43,948 nt of DNA from Sedimentisphaerales bacterium (lineage in GTDB: Bacteria; Planctomycetota; Phycisphaerae; Sedimentisphaerales; Anaerobacaceae): assembly GCA_016935195.1 (NCBI GenBank), contig JAFGRL010000076.1, forward strand, positions 1-43,948, in the 5' to 3' direction. A model generated the notes under the pieces. It had not been told where the DNA came from and did no database searches. It saw only the letters and a list, made by a program, of their open reading frames with translations. The translations under genes were made by a program, and so were the position numbers. Positions 35,877 to 43,421 of this stretch are shown here, in pieces (within the stretch, counting starts at the first letter, position 1; the number at the start of each line of letters is the position of its first letter).

Positions 35877-36158
35877 TTATTCTTCGGTCTTATTTTCTAA
35901 GAATTTCTCTAATTCTTTTTTAAGATACCATACGTGTCTGGCATATTTAGTGGCCCTAAGTTCACCCCTATCACGCCAATAATTGAGGGTACGTGTTGCC
36001 ATTTCAGGAGTATGTCCTGTCTGATCAAGGTGCAAAAACATCGCTGCCTCAACCGGTGTCATCAAGTCTGGAAACTCCATGGGCCTTTGAGGCCATGTAT
36101 TTGTGCTTTGTTCCAGATTCTCGGTTTTCCGTCTCACCATTGCCAGAAGATAATCCAT
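35877..36158 (-). CDS. Small HTH protein, putative excisionase/AlpA-type
   Basis: The frame gives about 93 residues from the ATG at 36158; an in-frame TTG at 36164 is also possible. The central L-M-T-P-V-E-A-A-M-F-L and the following R-T-L-N-Y-W-R-D-R-G-E-L-R-A-T-K-Y-A-R-H-V-W-Y pattern is a winged-helix MerR/excisionase domain, and the C-terminal helix continues K-K-E-L-E-K-F. Lying just upstream of the integrase on the same strand, it is probably a directionality factor. Confidence 0.75.
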   Translation of the reverse strand: MDYLLAMVRRKTENLEQSTNTWPQRPMEFPDLMTPVEAAMFLHLDQTGHTPEMATRTLNYWRDRGELRATKYARHVWYLKKELEKFLENKTEE

Positions 36159-36205
36159 ATTCAAAATCAGCCATCAACTTCTTGTAAGCAACTTACTGAT
36201 CACAC

Positions 36206-36240
36206 CCGTGAGGTCACTGGTTCGAATCCAGTATCGCCCA
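36206..36240 (+). other. Orphan 3' fragment of a tRNA gene
   Basis: The T-arm is perfect (ACTGG-TTCGAAT-CCAGT), preceded by a 5-nt variable loop AGGTC and followed by ATCGCCC and discriminator A. Further upstream, TACTG-ATCACAC-CCGTG imitates an anticodon arm (four of five pairs), but no D-arm or matching GGGCGAT 5' acceptor strand precedes it. The fragment therefore looks like the right end left by an integration event into a tRNA gene. It is not a copy of the tRNA-Arg 3' end. Confidence 0.7.
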
Positions 36241-36345
36241 TTATTATTTATGATTTTAACTTCCTTTTATGTAAGTTCTTATGCATCAGCGTGCCCGCCT
36301 GTTTTTAAAATTCCTGAATTAATCGTATTTTCTTTTATGCAGAAT

Positions 36346-36606
36346 TTATGCAGAATGATATTTTCTTGGCCTTCCTCTACTTCTTTTTTGATCACCGTTG
36401 GCAGCAACCATATCCAATTCCTTTTTGTCAAAGGCGAAGTGCCCGGCAATCTTCGTAGGATGCAATGCTCCTTTATTAATGAGCCGATACATCGCCTTGT
36501 CTGGCCGAGCCAATCCCAGCCTATCAAGGCCAAGGTAGCCAATAGCCTCATGCATCCATAGGATTGGAGCTCTTTCAAACTTGGATTTTGCCTCTGCTTT
36601 GTACAT
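36346..36606 (-). CDS. Small HTH DNA-binding protein
   Basis: The protein has 86 residues. A central winged-helix-like Y-R-L-I-N-K-G-A-L-H-P-T-K-I-A-G-H-F-A-F-D-K-K-E-L resembles AlpA/excisionase-type domains, and the C-terminal K-R-S-R-G-R-P-R-K is an AT-hook-like basic tail. A longer overlapping frame in another register is a shadow. It starts 6 nt after the stop of the next upstream gene. The likely role is regulation or excision of the element. Confidence 0.7.
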   Translation of the reverse strand: MYKAEAKSKFERAPILWMHEAIGYLGLDRLGLARPDKAMYRLINKGALHPTKIAGHFAFDKKELDMVAANGDQKRSRGRPRKYHSA

Positions 36607-36612
36607 TTATTC

Positions 36613-36963
36613 TTAAACTTTTAGTAAACTTATCTTAGAACCCAGCCAAATAACACCAGCATCATCCTCTTTTATTCGAGCCAAATCCTGTTTTTCCAAC
36701 CTGCCTGGATAAAGAAGAAACCTCAACTTCCGGATGTCATACAGTTTCCTGACACTCTGCTGGATATTTTTTATTAACCTGGCTACATACCATGACCAAT
36801 TTTCTCTGCATCGAACACTCTCAATATGTGCAGCTTCATAATGAAATCCTGCAGATTTTAAGGCCTGCTGCGTCAGTATCAGCCCCCGCCCCCTCGGATT
36901 GACAGCTTCGGCAAATATCTCCTCAAAGGGTCTTTGCCTCCAGAGGAGGAACACTCCAATCAT
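36613..36963 (-). CDS. Hypothetical protein of the integrated element
   Basis: The frame gives 116 residues with no recognised family. It is basic and moderately hydrophobic (W-S-W-Y-V-A-R-L-I-K-N-I near the middle), with Trp/Cys residues but no clear motif. The start has no strong SD. It lies on the same strand as the HTH genes and is probably co-transcribed with the one beginning at 36606. Confidence 0.5.
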   Translation of the reverse strand: MIGVFLLWRQRPFEEIFAEAVNPRGRGLILTQQALKSAGFHYEAAHIESVRCRENWSWYVARLIKNIQQSVRKLYDIRKLRFLLYPGRLEKQDLARIKEDDAGVIWLGSKISLLKV

Positions 36964-37005
36964 AAAATAAATTAAAGGAAAGATAACTATAAAAATGTTA
37001 CTGTT

Positions 37006-37221
37006 TTACATATACATGTCATCACTATTATCCAAGTCATCCCAGGTTAATTCATCCGGGTCGTAATGGCTATTTTCACCCGCGTCTGTGCCTGTCTGGT
37101 ATTTATGCAGATGATCAAGGATTCTGTTTGTGACCCTTCGGATAGCTCTGGTGTTATCACAGATTTCATCCAGTGTTCGCAGCTTTTCATCTTCTTCTCT
37201 AGGCTTTTCTTCTGATGTCAT
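37006..37221 (-). CDS. Small acidic hypothetical protein
   Basis: The frame gives 71 residues. It starts with a Glu/Lys-rich run, has one helix (D-E-I-C-D-N-T-R-A-I-R-R-V) and ends with an acidic Asp-rich tail. No family or SD is recognised. It could be a small protein of the element; it diverges from the phosphoesterase gene at 37448. Confidence 0.5.
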   Translation of the reverse strand: MTSEEKPREEDEKLRTLDEICDNTRAIRRVTNRILDHLHKYQTGTDAGENSHYDPDELTWDDLDNSDDMYM

Positions 37222-37402
37222 TTTGAAATGATAACGGCAGAGAGGTATTTAAGGTTTTTTACATTCGAATATATGAGGTTCAGAAATATATTTTGAGAAA
37301 TTCACAAACACCATCAAAGCTAAAAATAAAAACGGGGTTTTGCAATCTTTTCCTATACAAGGAAACATTCATTTTAATTCAGACCTCGATTTCTGGGCTT
37401 TT

Positions 37403-37430
37403 TTGCAGTATATTTGTGTTAACGTATAAA
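37403..37430 (+). promoter_or_regulatory. Sigma70-type promoter for the phosphoesterase gene
   Basis: TTGCAG and TATAAA are separated by 16 bp, placing the start near 37437 and giving a very short leader before the ATG at 37448 with its GGAG SD. Confidence 0.5.
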
Positions 37431-37447
37431 CAACCGGAGAGCATAAT

Positions 37448-37837
37448 ATGCCAAAGTTTGTGATACAGAAACATTATGCCAGGCAGCTCCACTATGATTT
37501 ACGTCTTGAAATGGACAGTGTACTGAAAAGTTGGGCTGTTCCAAAGGAGCCTTCTACCGACAGTACTGTCAAACGTCTGGCCATCCAGGTAGAGGATCAT
37601 GAACTGGATTATGCTGATTTTGAAGGACAAATCGAAGAAGGACAGTACGGTGCAGGAACAGTTGAGATCTGGGACCGCGGCAATTATAAACTAATCGAGC
37701 AAAATGAAAATATGATTCGGTTTCATCTGTACGGTAAGAAACTCCGAGGGCCTTGGAAACTTGTTCATACCCGATATCCTCCTGGCAACCAGTGGCTCTT
37801 GATAGCATCGAGTAACACTAATGAGCAATCCAGGTAG
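37448..37837 (+). CDS. Stand-alone LigD-type 3'-phosphoesterase domain protein
   Basis: The protein has 129 residues. It is the PE domain of DNA ligase D alone, without ligase or polymerase domains. The diagnostic F-V-I-Q-K-H-Y-A-R-Q-L-H-Y-D-L-R (His9, His15 and Asp17 as metal and phosphate ligands), S-W-A-V-P-K and V-E-D-H-x-L-D-Y-A-D-F-E-G, G-Q-Y-G-A-G-T-V are all present. The family removes 3'-phosphate and 3'-terminal ribonucleotides from damaged DNA ends, supporting end repair. No ku or ligD is in view. Confidence 0.93.
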   Translation: MPKFVIQKHYARQLHYDLRLEMDSVLKSWAVPKEPSTDSTVKRLAIQVEDHELDYADFEGQIEEGQYGAGTVEIWDRGNYKLIEQNENMIRFHLYGKKLRGPWKLVHTRYPPGNQWLLIASSNTNEQSR

Positions 37838-37896
37838 AAGTCATTTGTTCAAGTAAAAATATATTAGTGTAAATATGAGTTTTTAAGGAGATGTAT

Positions 37897-38361
37897 ATGC
37901 AGCTTTATCTCGTCCAGCATGGCCAGGCAAAATCTGAAGATGTGGACCCCGATAGGCACCTGACGGAGAAAGGACAGAATGATGTGAAAAAAATATCGTT
38001 CTTTTTGAAAAAATATGGATTGAGCGTAGACGCTATATGGCACAGCGGCAAAACCCGTGCTGCACAGACGGCTGATATTTTAGCATCTGGTGTCGTAGTT
38101 AATCAGGCAATTGCCCAACATGATGGTCTCAAACCAAATGATGCAATTGGCCCACTGAGAGAAGAACTTGTTAAAGCCGATGAAGACTTGATGATCGTAG
38201 GTCACCTGCCGTTTTTGAGCAAGTTAGCGTCAGCGATTGTAGCCAATAGCGAGTCTGCTGATGTAATAACCTTTCAGCAAGGTGGGATTGTGTGTCTGGA
38301 GCAAAATGAAGAGCTGGCGTGGAGCATACGATGGATGGTAATTCCAGAGTTGCTGCCCTGA
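37897..38361 (+). CDS. SixA-like histidine phosphatase-superfamily protein
   Basis: The start at 37897 (154 residues) is favoured because AAGGAG sits 6 nt away, whereas the ATG at 37891 is directly against it. The protein has the histidine phosphatase fold of SixA phosphohistidine phosphatases: L-V-Q-H-G near the N terminus (usual L-V-R-H-G), H-S-G-K-T-R-A-A-Q-T-A, and I-V-G-H-L-P-F. The phosphate-binding Arg before His8 is Gln, as in some SixA relatives. It may dephosphorylate HPt or other phosphohistidine proteins. It follows the PE gene by about 60 nt and may be co-transcribed. Confidence 0.88.
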   Translation: MQLYLVQHGQAKSEDVDPDRHLTEKGQNDVKKISFFLKKYGLSVDAIWHSGKTRAAQTADILASGVVVNQAIAQHDGLKPNDAIGPLREELVKADEDLMIVGHLPFLSKLASAIVANSESADVITFQQGGIVCLEQNEELAWSIRWMVIPELLP

Positions 38362-39003
38362 GAATCTGTTTAAAAACGCAGAAAGGTTTGTAAAACAAAC
38401 CGGCTTGAACCTAGTTTAGGGCAATTTTCTGACCGAATGGAATGGTATTATCTTTTATATAAGTATACCAAAGCGGCGTTTTTAGATGACTAATAAAACA
38501 GTGGCAATCTTCCTGCAATACATGATGGCTTTCGGAGTGCAATAGTATATATAAAACGTTCACATTTTTTGAATATTTTTTAAGCCTTTGATATTACAAA
38601 TCTTACCGATATACAGTTTTTGCGATTTTACATGCTATTTAGCCATTGGGTTGTATTGTGGTTGTATTACAGGTTAACAGATTATTTGATAGATGACATA
38701 ATGACCTATATATTTACAATGAGGTCAAGCTATATGAAGTCCCTGCATTTTATGGCTCTACGGTCAAGGATTTTCCCTTGTCAAAAAACGGCAGATTAGG
38801 ATAAGCTACAGTCACTTCTCGAATAAACAAGAGGGGAATTTTTTGATGGACAGTTCAAATTATATAAAACATAAGTTGCATAAATATTAGCGTAAATTAT
38901 TGACTTTATAGTTTTAAATACTGTGTATTATTTAAGGAGTGTATGTATTTTGTAACCCACGGCCAATCAGGGTAAGCTGAATGTCGCAGCTTTCCACATT
39001 GGG
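38362..39003. other. AT-rich convergent intergenic region
   Basis: This 640-bp stretch lies between the convergent SixA-like and MlaA genes. It contains many short poly-T runs and no open frame with family sequence. A small stem GGTTTG-TAAAA-CAAACC (38385-38401) lies after the SixA-like stop but lacks a U-tract. A 32-codon open frame near 38700 is not credible. Nothing else stands out. Confidence 0.55.
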
Positions 39004-39780
39004 TTACTCTTTGATTCGTTTGCTTCGGTATTGAAGGTAGGCTCCACGCATCGCCACATACGGATCCACAGCCGCCGACTTGAAGGCCTCGTACTCTCCA
39101 ATATGAAACGAGCCCTGGTTAGTGACACTCACCGCTGATATGCCGATCGACGCCTCCGCAGGTTCGACGTACCGAACCGGATTCAAAAACTGGTCGCCAA
39201 CCATGCCCACAGAATCCCGCAAGGTCGATGGGCCAAGTAATGGCCACACAACATAGAATCCGTCGACAAGGCCATATACAGCCAGCGTTTGACCCAGGTC
39301 CTCCTCTGCAGGTTTCAACCCATATCGATCATGTGCAGGGTCACCGAATCCAAGCGCACCTGCCGTAGTATTGACAACGAAACGATGTAATTCTCTTCCT
39401 GCCGCTGAACATTTGCCCTGCAGAAGGCAATTAACTAATCGTGCCGGAGTTGCCAGATTGCAAAAGAAATTGCCAATACCGATGCGAACCGGCTTGGGCA
39501 CCACATCTGCATATAAATGCGTAACAGGCTTCGCAACCCAAAAATACAATACATCGTTAACACCATACATTACCCGATTCGAGGGCTCCAGCGGATCCGC
39601 AACCTTAACAACCTGCCCGGCAAGCTCATTTTCAAATAAGTCAAATTCGTTATCGGCATGTGGCGTGTCAAGCTCGTTTGGATCCGGTGAATAAAACCTG
39701 GGTGATGCCGTCTTCTCAGATACCGCGCAACCACCTGTCATCAATGCCAAAATGACAATGGCCAAAACCTGTGGTTTCAT
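39004..39780 (-). CDS. mlaA: MlaA (VacJ) family outer-membrane lipoprotein
   Basis: The protein has 258 residues. It has a lipoprotein signal with the lipobox T-G-G-C (Cys18) and then the MlaA core: D-P-L-E-P-S-N-R-V-M-Y, P-V-R-I-G-I-G-N-F-F-C-N-L, the R-F-V-V-N-T-T-A-G-A-L-G-F-G-D-P and W-P-L-L-G-P-S-T-L-R-D-S motifs. MlaA removes mislocalised phospholipid from the outer leaflet of the outer membrane and passes it inward. AAGGA precedes the ATG. It lies 66 nt after the RND gene in the same operon. Confidence 0.95.
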   Translation of the reverse strand: MKPQVLAIVILALMTGGCAVSEKTASPRFYSPDPNELDTPHADNEFDLFENELAGQVVKVADPLEPSNRVMYGVNDVLYFWVAKPVTHLYADVVPKPVRIGIGNFFCNLATPARLVNCLLQGKCSAAGRELHRFVVNTTAGALGFGDPAHDRYGLKPAEEDLGQTLAVYGLVDGFYVVWPLLGPSTLRDSVGMVGDQFLNPVRYVEPAEASIGISAVSVTNQGSFHIGEYEAFKSAAVDPYVAMRGAYLQYRSKRIKE

Positions 39781-39846
39781 ATCATTCCTTTTGATAACTT
39801 TTTCTAATCCCTAATAATGCCATCTGATCATACCTATTTCGATTTT

Positions 39847-42384
39847 TTAAGACTCCTTGCCAAAAGGTTTCACCAGTATCAATAGTTGTGGCAAGAGGGT
39901 AAGAGCGGCAAGGATCGCAATGAACATCACCAAGCCGGTTAGCAGACCGAAATAAACACTGGGAATGAAGTTGGACAAAGCCAGAATTGAAAAACCCATG
40001 ATAATAGTTGCTGATGTATAGTACATAGCACGGCCGATGCTTCCATGACATCGATACATCGTCGGTAGATACTTGCGGTCTTTCTGAAATTCATGTTTAA
40101 ATCTGTGTATATAGTGAATTGTGGTATCGACGGCAATTCCCATACTAATGGCAGCAATGGTTATCGTCATCATGTCGAGAGGAATGTTCAGCCACCCCAT
40201 CACACCCAGCACGACCGAAACGGGAAGCACGTTCGGAATCATGGCAATAAGGGCTATTTTCAATGATCTAAACAGTACCAGAAACATCCCGGTAAGCATT
40301 AGGACTGTAATCCCCAATGTGACTATCAGGGAACCGAACAGACTTTGTAACATGTTGTTGTACAGGACCAAAAGTCCAGTAAGATGAACATGTTCCTCGC
40401 TGAATCCAAGTTTGCCAATCAAGTCTCTCTTGATTTTCTTCAGCAGCTCATTGCGATGCAGAGTCTTTTCCGAATCTTTGACACGGACCAAAAAACGGGC
40501 CTCATTATCATTCACTGAGACATACGGCTTGATCAGCATGCTTCGAAATTTGTCCGGCGTTTCACTATAAAGTAGGGCTAGTTCAAAACTGTCCAAAGGT
40601 TTGCCACCATTCAGTTTCTCCGCAATACTCCACATGGAGGCCAACGACAGCACCTTGCCAGTTCCAGGCAGGCTGTCAAGATACGCGTGGACAGATTTGA
40701 TGCGGCTCATCTTGTCCGAGGTAAACCAATATTTTTCATCTATTTCGGCTTTGTCGAGTTCAGTAAATTCGTCAAACACGGTGTCATCTGCCCTTGGGGC
40801 GGACTCGACAGCGGCTGTCTGTGTATTTGGCTCGCCGAAATCCACAATTACATCAAGAGGAGTCGTTCCGCCAAGGGATTGGTCAATTACTTTCATCCCT
40901 CGGTAAATCTCAGTGCTTTTGTGGAAGTAATCGATAAAGCTGTTTTCAACTTTTAGCCTCAAAATGCCAATCAGGCTGGCAATGAGAACGAGGCTGCTGA
41001 TAACTATGATAAGCACACCGTGGGCTTCAGTAAATCTCGCAAGGATGGGTGTCAGGGAAAAAAGAGACGTTTGTCTGTCAGGTGGCGTTTCTTTGGGCAT
41101 CAGTACCAGAATTGCTGGAAAAAACAGAAAACTAACTATAAGAGACACAATGAGACTAATCATCATCATCCAACCGAACATGATGACGGGCAGGATGTTA
41201 CAAAGCACCAAGGACCCAAAACCGGCTATCGTGGTTATTGCCGTATACCAGCAAGGCTTCAGCATCATCCGGATAGTATCGGAAATCAACTGCCGATTAG
41301 GGGCCTGCGGATTCTTCACCAGTAGTTCGCGATATCGTACAATCAGGTAAATCACAATAGCTATGGTTGTAATCAACTGCAAAGATATGAAATTGGAGGA
41401 AACGACCGTTACCTTCCAACCAAGCCATCCTAGTAAACCGATCATACATATTACCGATATTCCGCAGCAGAGAATCGGAAAACATACCCACCGTATTCTC
41501 CTGAAAATGATGCCAAGTGTAAGAATCAGAAACATCAGCACCCCGGCGCCGAAAACCTTCAGGTCATTCTTGATGAAAGTGATCATATCGTCTGTGATCA
41601 TACTGCCACCACCAAGAAACAAGGCAGCATCCCCGCGATACTTATCCATAATCTTCCGTATCGCAACGATATCCTGATGACGACGAAACCTTATTTCGTC
41701 GTTATGTTGTTGCAATTGCTCAACCACATCCTTTAGCTCGGCGCAATCTGCCGGTGCTAATGAACCAGATATTTTCTTCTGCCACAGCGTGTCACGCCGC
41801 GCTACCAATTCACGAGAAAGAGCATCGTCAATAAAATTGACCAGCAAGGCCGTCGTCTTTAAATCCGGGCTGACCAGAAGGTTTCGATAAATAGGGCTGT
41901 CACGAAATTCTACCTTGGCCATATCTCTGTCGACCCGCCCCGAGGAAAGGGTTGGCAGTTCTTCAGTAAGTTCTTTAAGAGATACCGGTGGACTTTCAAA
42001 AAGAGGGACATCCAATATTGAAATCACAGATAAGACACTCTTCTCGGACTTCAAGTCGTCTCGTAGCTGCCCTAATGTGGCCAGCGCCTGCTCTGAGAAC
42101 AGCCCGCCTCTGGGAGTAACCATCAGCACCAGAGAGCTGTGTTCTCCATAACGCGAGCTTATCAGACGCGAATAACGCAGGTCTTTGTCGTTCTCCAGAA
42201 GCAGTGTATCCGCAGAAGCGTCCAGCTTGAAATTTTTAGCCTCAAACCCGAAAAAAACAACCGCTGCCAGCATACAGACAATGACTATCTTGGGATGTTC
42301 CAGAACTACCCGGTCGAAAAAAGACTGTGCTATTGAGCAATATTGGGTCATGATATCGGTCCGACTGAGCGAATTATGCATCAC
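39847..42384 (-). CDS. RND/MMPL-family lipid-exporter-like membrane protein
   Basis: The protein has 845 residues with the two-fold RND plan: a membrane helix near residue 32, a large periplasmic loop (about 55-265), a five-to-six-helix block (about 270-425), a second periplasmic loop (about 470-665) and a final block. The G-I-A-V-D-T-T-I-H-Y-I-H motif near residue 740 is typical of COG1033/MMPL and HpnN-type transporters of hydrophobic molecules. The GTG start overlaps the mlaC stop by GTGA; an ATG one codon later is an alternative. Its placement between MlaC- and MlaA-type proteins suggests it energises lipid movement in place of the MlaFEDB ABC pump. Confidence 0.93.
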   Translation of the reverse strand: MMHNSLSRTDIMTQYCSIAQSFFDRVVLEHPKIVIVCMLAAVVFFGFEAKNFKLDASADTLLLENDKDLRYSRLISSRYGEHSSLVLMVTPRGGLFSEQALATLGQLRDDLKSEKSVLSVISILDVPLFESPPVSLKELTEELPTLSSGRVDRDMAKVEFRDSPIYRNLLVSPDLKTTALLVNFIDDALSRELVARRDTLWQKKISGSLAPADCAELKDVVEQLQQHNDEIRFRRHQDIVAIRKIMDKYRGDAALFLGGGSMITDDMITFIKNDLKVFGAGVLMFLILTLGIIFRRIRWVCFPILCCGISVICMIGLLGWLGWKVTVVSSNFISLQLITTIAIVIYLIVRYRELLVKNPQAPNRQLISDTIRMMLKPCWYTAITTIAGFGSLVLCNILPVIMFGWMMMISLIVSLIVSFLFFPAILVLMPKETPPDRQTSLFSLTPILARFTEAHGVLIIVISSLVLIASLIGILRLKVENSFIDYFHKSTEIYRGMKVIDQSLGGTTPLDVIVDFGEPNTQTAAVESAPRADDTVFDEFTELDKAEIDEKYWFTSDKMSRIKSVHAYLDSLPGTGKVLSLASMWSIAEKLNGGKPLDSFELALLYSETPDKFRSMLIKPYVSVNDNEARFLVRVKDSEKTLHRNELLKKIKRDLIGKLGFSEEHVHLTGLLVLYNNMLQSLFGSLIVTLGITVLMLTGMFLVLFRSLKIALIAMIPNVLPVSVVLGVMGWLNIPLDMMTITIAAISMGIAVDTTIHYIHRFKHEFQKDRKYLPTMYRCHGSIGRAMYYTSATIIMGFSILALSNFIPSVYFGLLTGLVMFIAILAALTLLPQLLILVKPFGKES

Positions 42385-43136
42385 TCAGTTGGTGGTTCCT
42401 CCAACTGAAAGAAAAGCTCCTTAACGCCGCCCCGGTTAAGAATATCATCGAATTGTGACCGGTATGTTAAGAGAATGCTGACTCCCTGTACTTCCACATC
42501 ATAGATTTTCCAGCATTCGTTCATCTTGTTCTTACAGTGTTCGCCCATCTTGTGAAGCTTGTATAGTATTGTTACCTCTTTGTCATTGGATATCAGCACC
42601 ACAGGTATGTGGATGGTGTTTTTCTTTTGCATTGCGGGTTTAAATAAGACTTTTTCATCCTTGTAGTGCGTGATTTTCTCCAGATAGAAAATATTGAGTC
42701 TATCGACAAATAACTGAGTGAACTTGTCACGTTGTTGCTCGTTCAATTTTGCCCAATGTTCCCGCCCCAATGCGAGTTTTGCCATAAGCGGAGAATCAAA
42801 GATTGGGCTATTGATTTTGTCGATTATCTTCTCTTTAAGTTTCTGATCCAGATTTTTGTTCCGAAGAACCGTTACAATGGCATGCCACTTGGCCTCCAAC
42901 AGTTTGTTTGGGTCGTTCGGATCCTTAACAAATGCGTCCCACCTGCTCCACCACAGTTCGTTTGGATCGTTCGCATCCAACGCAGCGGGATCCGATTTGC
43001 CCCCAAGATGCTCGTTTGCGTCCTTCGGACACTTTTCATCCGCATTGACAGTATGCCCCAATACCAGCAGAACCAGAACCACACACCAAATACCTGTTAT
43101 ACAGGTCATAGACCTTTGTTTAACTGAGATTTCCAT
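42381..43136 (-). CDS. mlaC: MlaC/Ttg2D-family periplasmic lipid-binding protein
   Basis: The start at 43136 (251 residues) has GAGG 7 nt upstream; the ATG two codons earlier is too close to it. A Sec signal (about 10-33) precedes a low-complexity Asp/Asn/Pro region with two near-repeats (N-D-P-N-E-L-W-W-S-R-W-D-A then N-D-P-N-K-L-L-E-A-K-W-H-A). The MlaC core follows: F-T-Q-L-F-V-D-R-L-N-I-F-Y-L-E-K-I, V-L-I-S-N-D-K-E-V-T-I-L-Y-K-L and W-K-I-Y-D-V-E-V-Q-G-V-S-I-L-L-T-Y-R-S-Q-F. MlaC shuttles phospholipid across the periplasm. It is the first gene of the operon. Confidence 0.93.
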   Translation of the reverse strand: MEISVKQRSMTCITGIWCVVLVLLVLGHTVNADEKCPKDANEHLGGKSDPAALDANDPNELWWSRWDAFVKDPNDPNKLLEAKWHAIVTVLRNKNLDQKLKEKIIDKINSPIFDSPLMAKLALGREHWAKLNEQQRDKFTQLFVDRLNIFYLEKITHYKDEKVLFKPAMQKKNTIHIPVVLISNDKEVTILYKLHKMGEHCKNKMNECWKIYDVEVQGVSILLTYRSQFDDILNRGGVKELFFQLEEPPTE

Positions 43137-43199
43137 AAGCATACCTCAATAGCAATGATGATTCTTCTGACTGTCATTAATTAACAAATCCATCTTAAA

Positions 43200-43224
43200 A
43201 CGCAAGTACTTTCTGTACTTGCGT
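43200..43224. repeat. Perfect 10-bp inverted repeat upstream of mlaC
   Basis: ACGCAAGTAC and GTACTTGCGT are separated by TTTCT. It lies between the divergent mlaC and ABC genes, about 65 nt before the mlaC start. It could be an operator or a leader hairpin. Read on the minus strand it is followed by only a short TTTT, so a terminator for mlaC-direction transcription is not strongly supported. Confidence 0.65.
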
Positions 43225-43421
43225 ACAGCTTTCACCCCGACAATCCGGCTGTTTTTACATATTGATGAGCTAAGATATGTTGTTGAACAATAACAAATGG
43301 ATTATAATCATTACCGTCCGCATTGCAGTCCTAGGTGTATGATGCCAGTGGCGTTCGCGGCGGGTTACATTTAGGCAGACCATTTTAATACTAATGCAAA
43401 ATAGAGATGAAATGCTGATCC

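Noticed and set aside
36279-36578. 99-residue minus-strand frame overlapping the small HTH gene
   Set aside because: It is a different register of the HTH gene at 36346-36606, which has the clear winged-helix pattern.
38700-38810. 32-codon plus-strand open frame in the convergent gap
   Set aside because: It is too short, lacks an SD and has no recognisable sequence.
38952-39007. Inverted repeat GTAACCCA/TGGGTTAC near the mlaA stop
   Set aside because: The arms are 8 bp and 40 nt apart, overlap the coding end, and are not followed by a U-tract, so a terminator is not supported.
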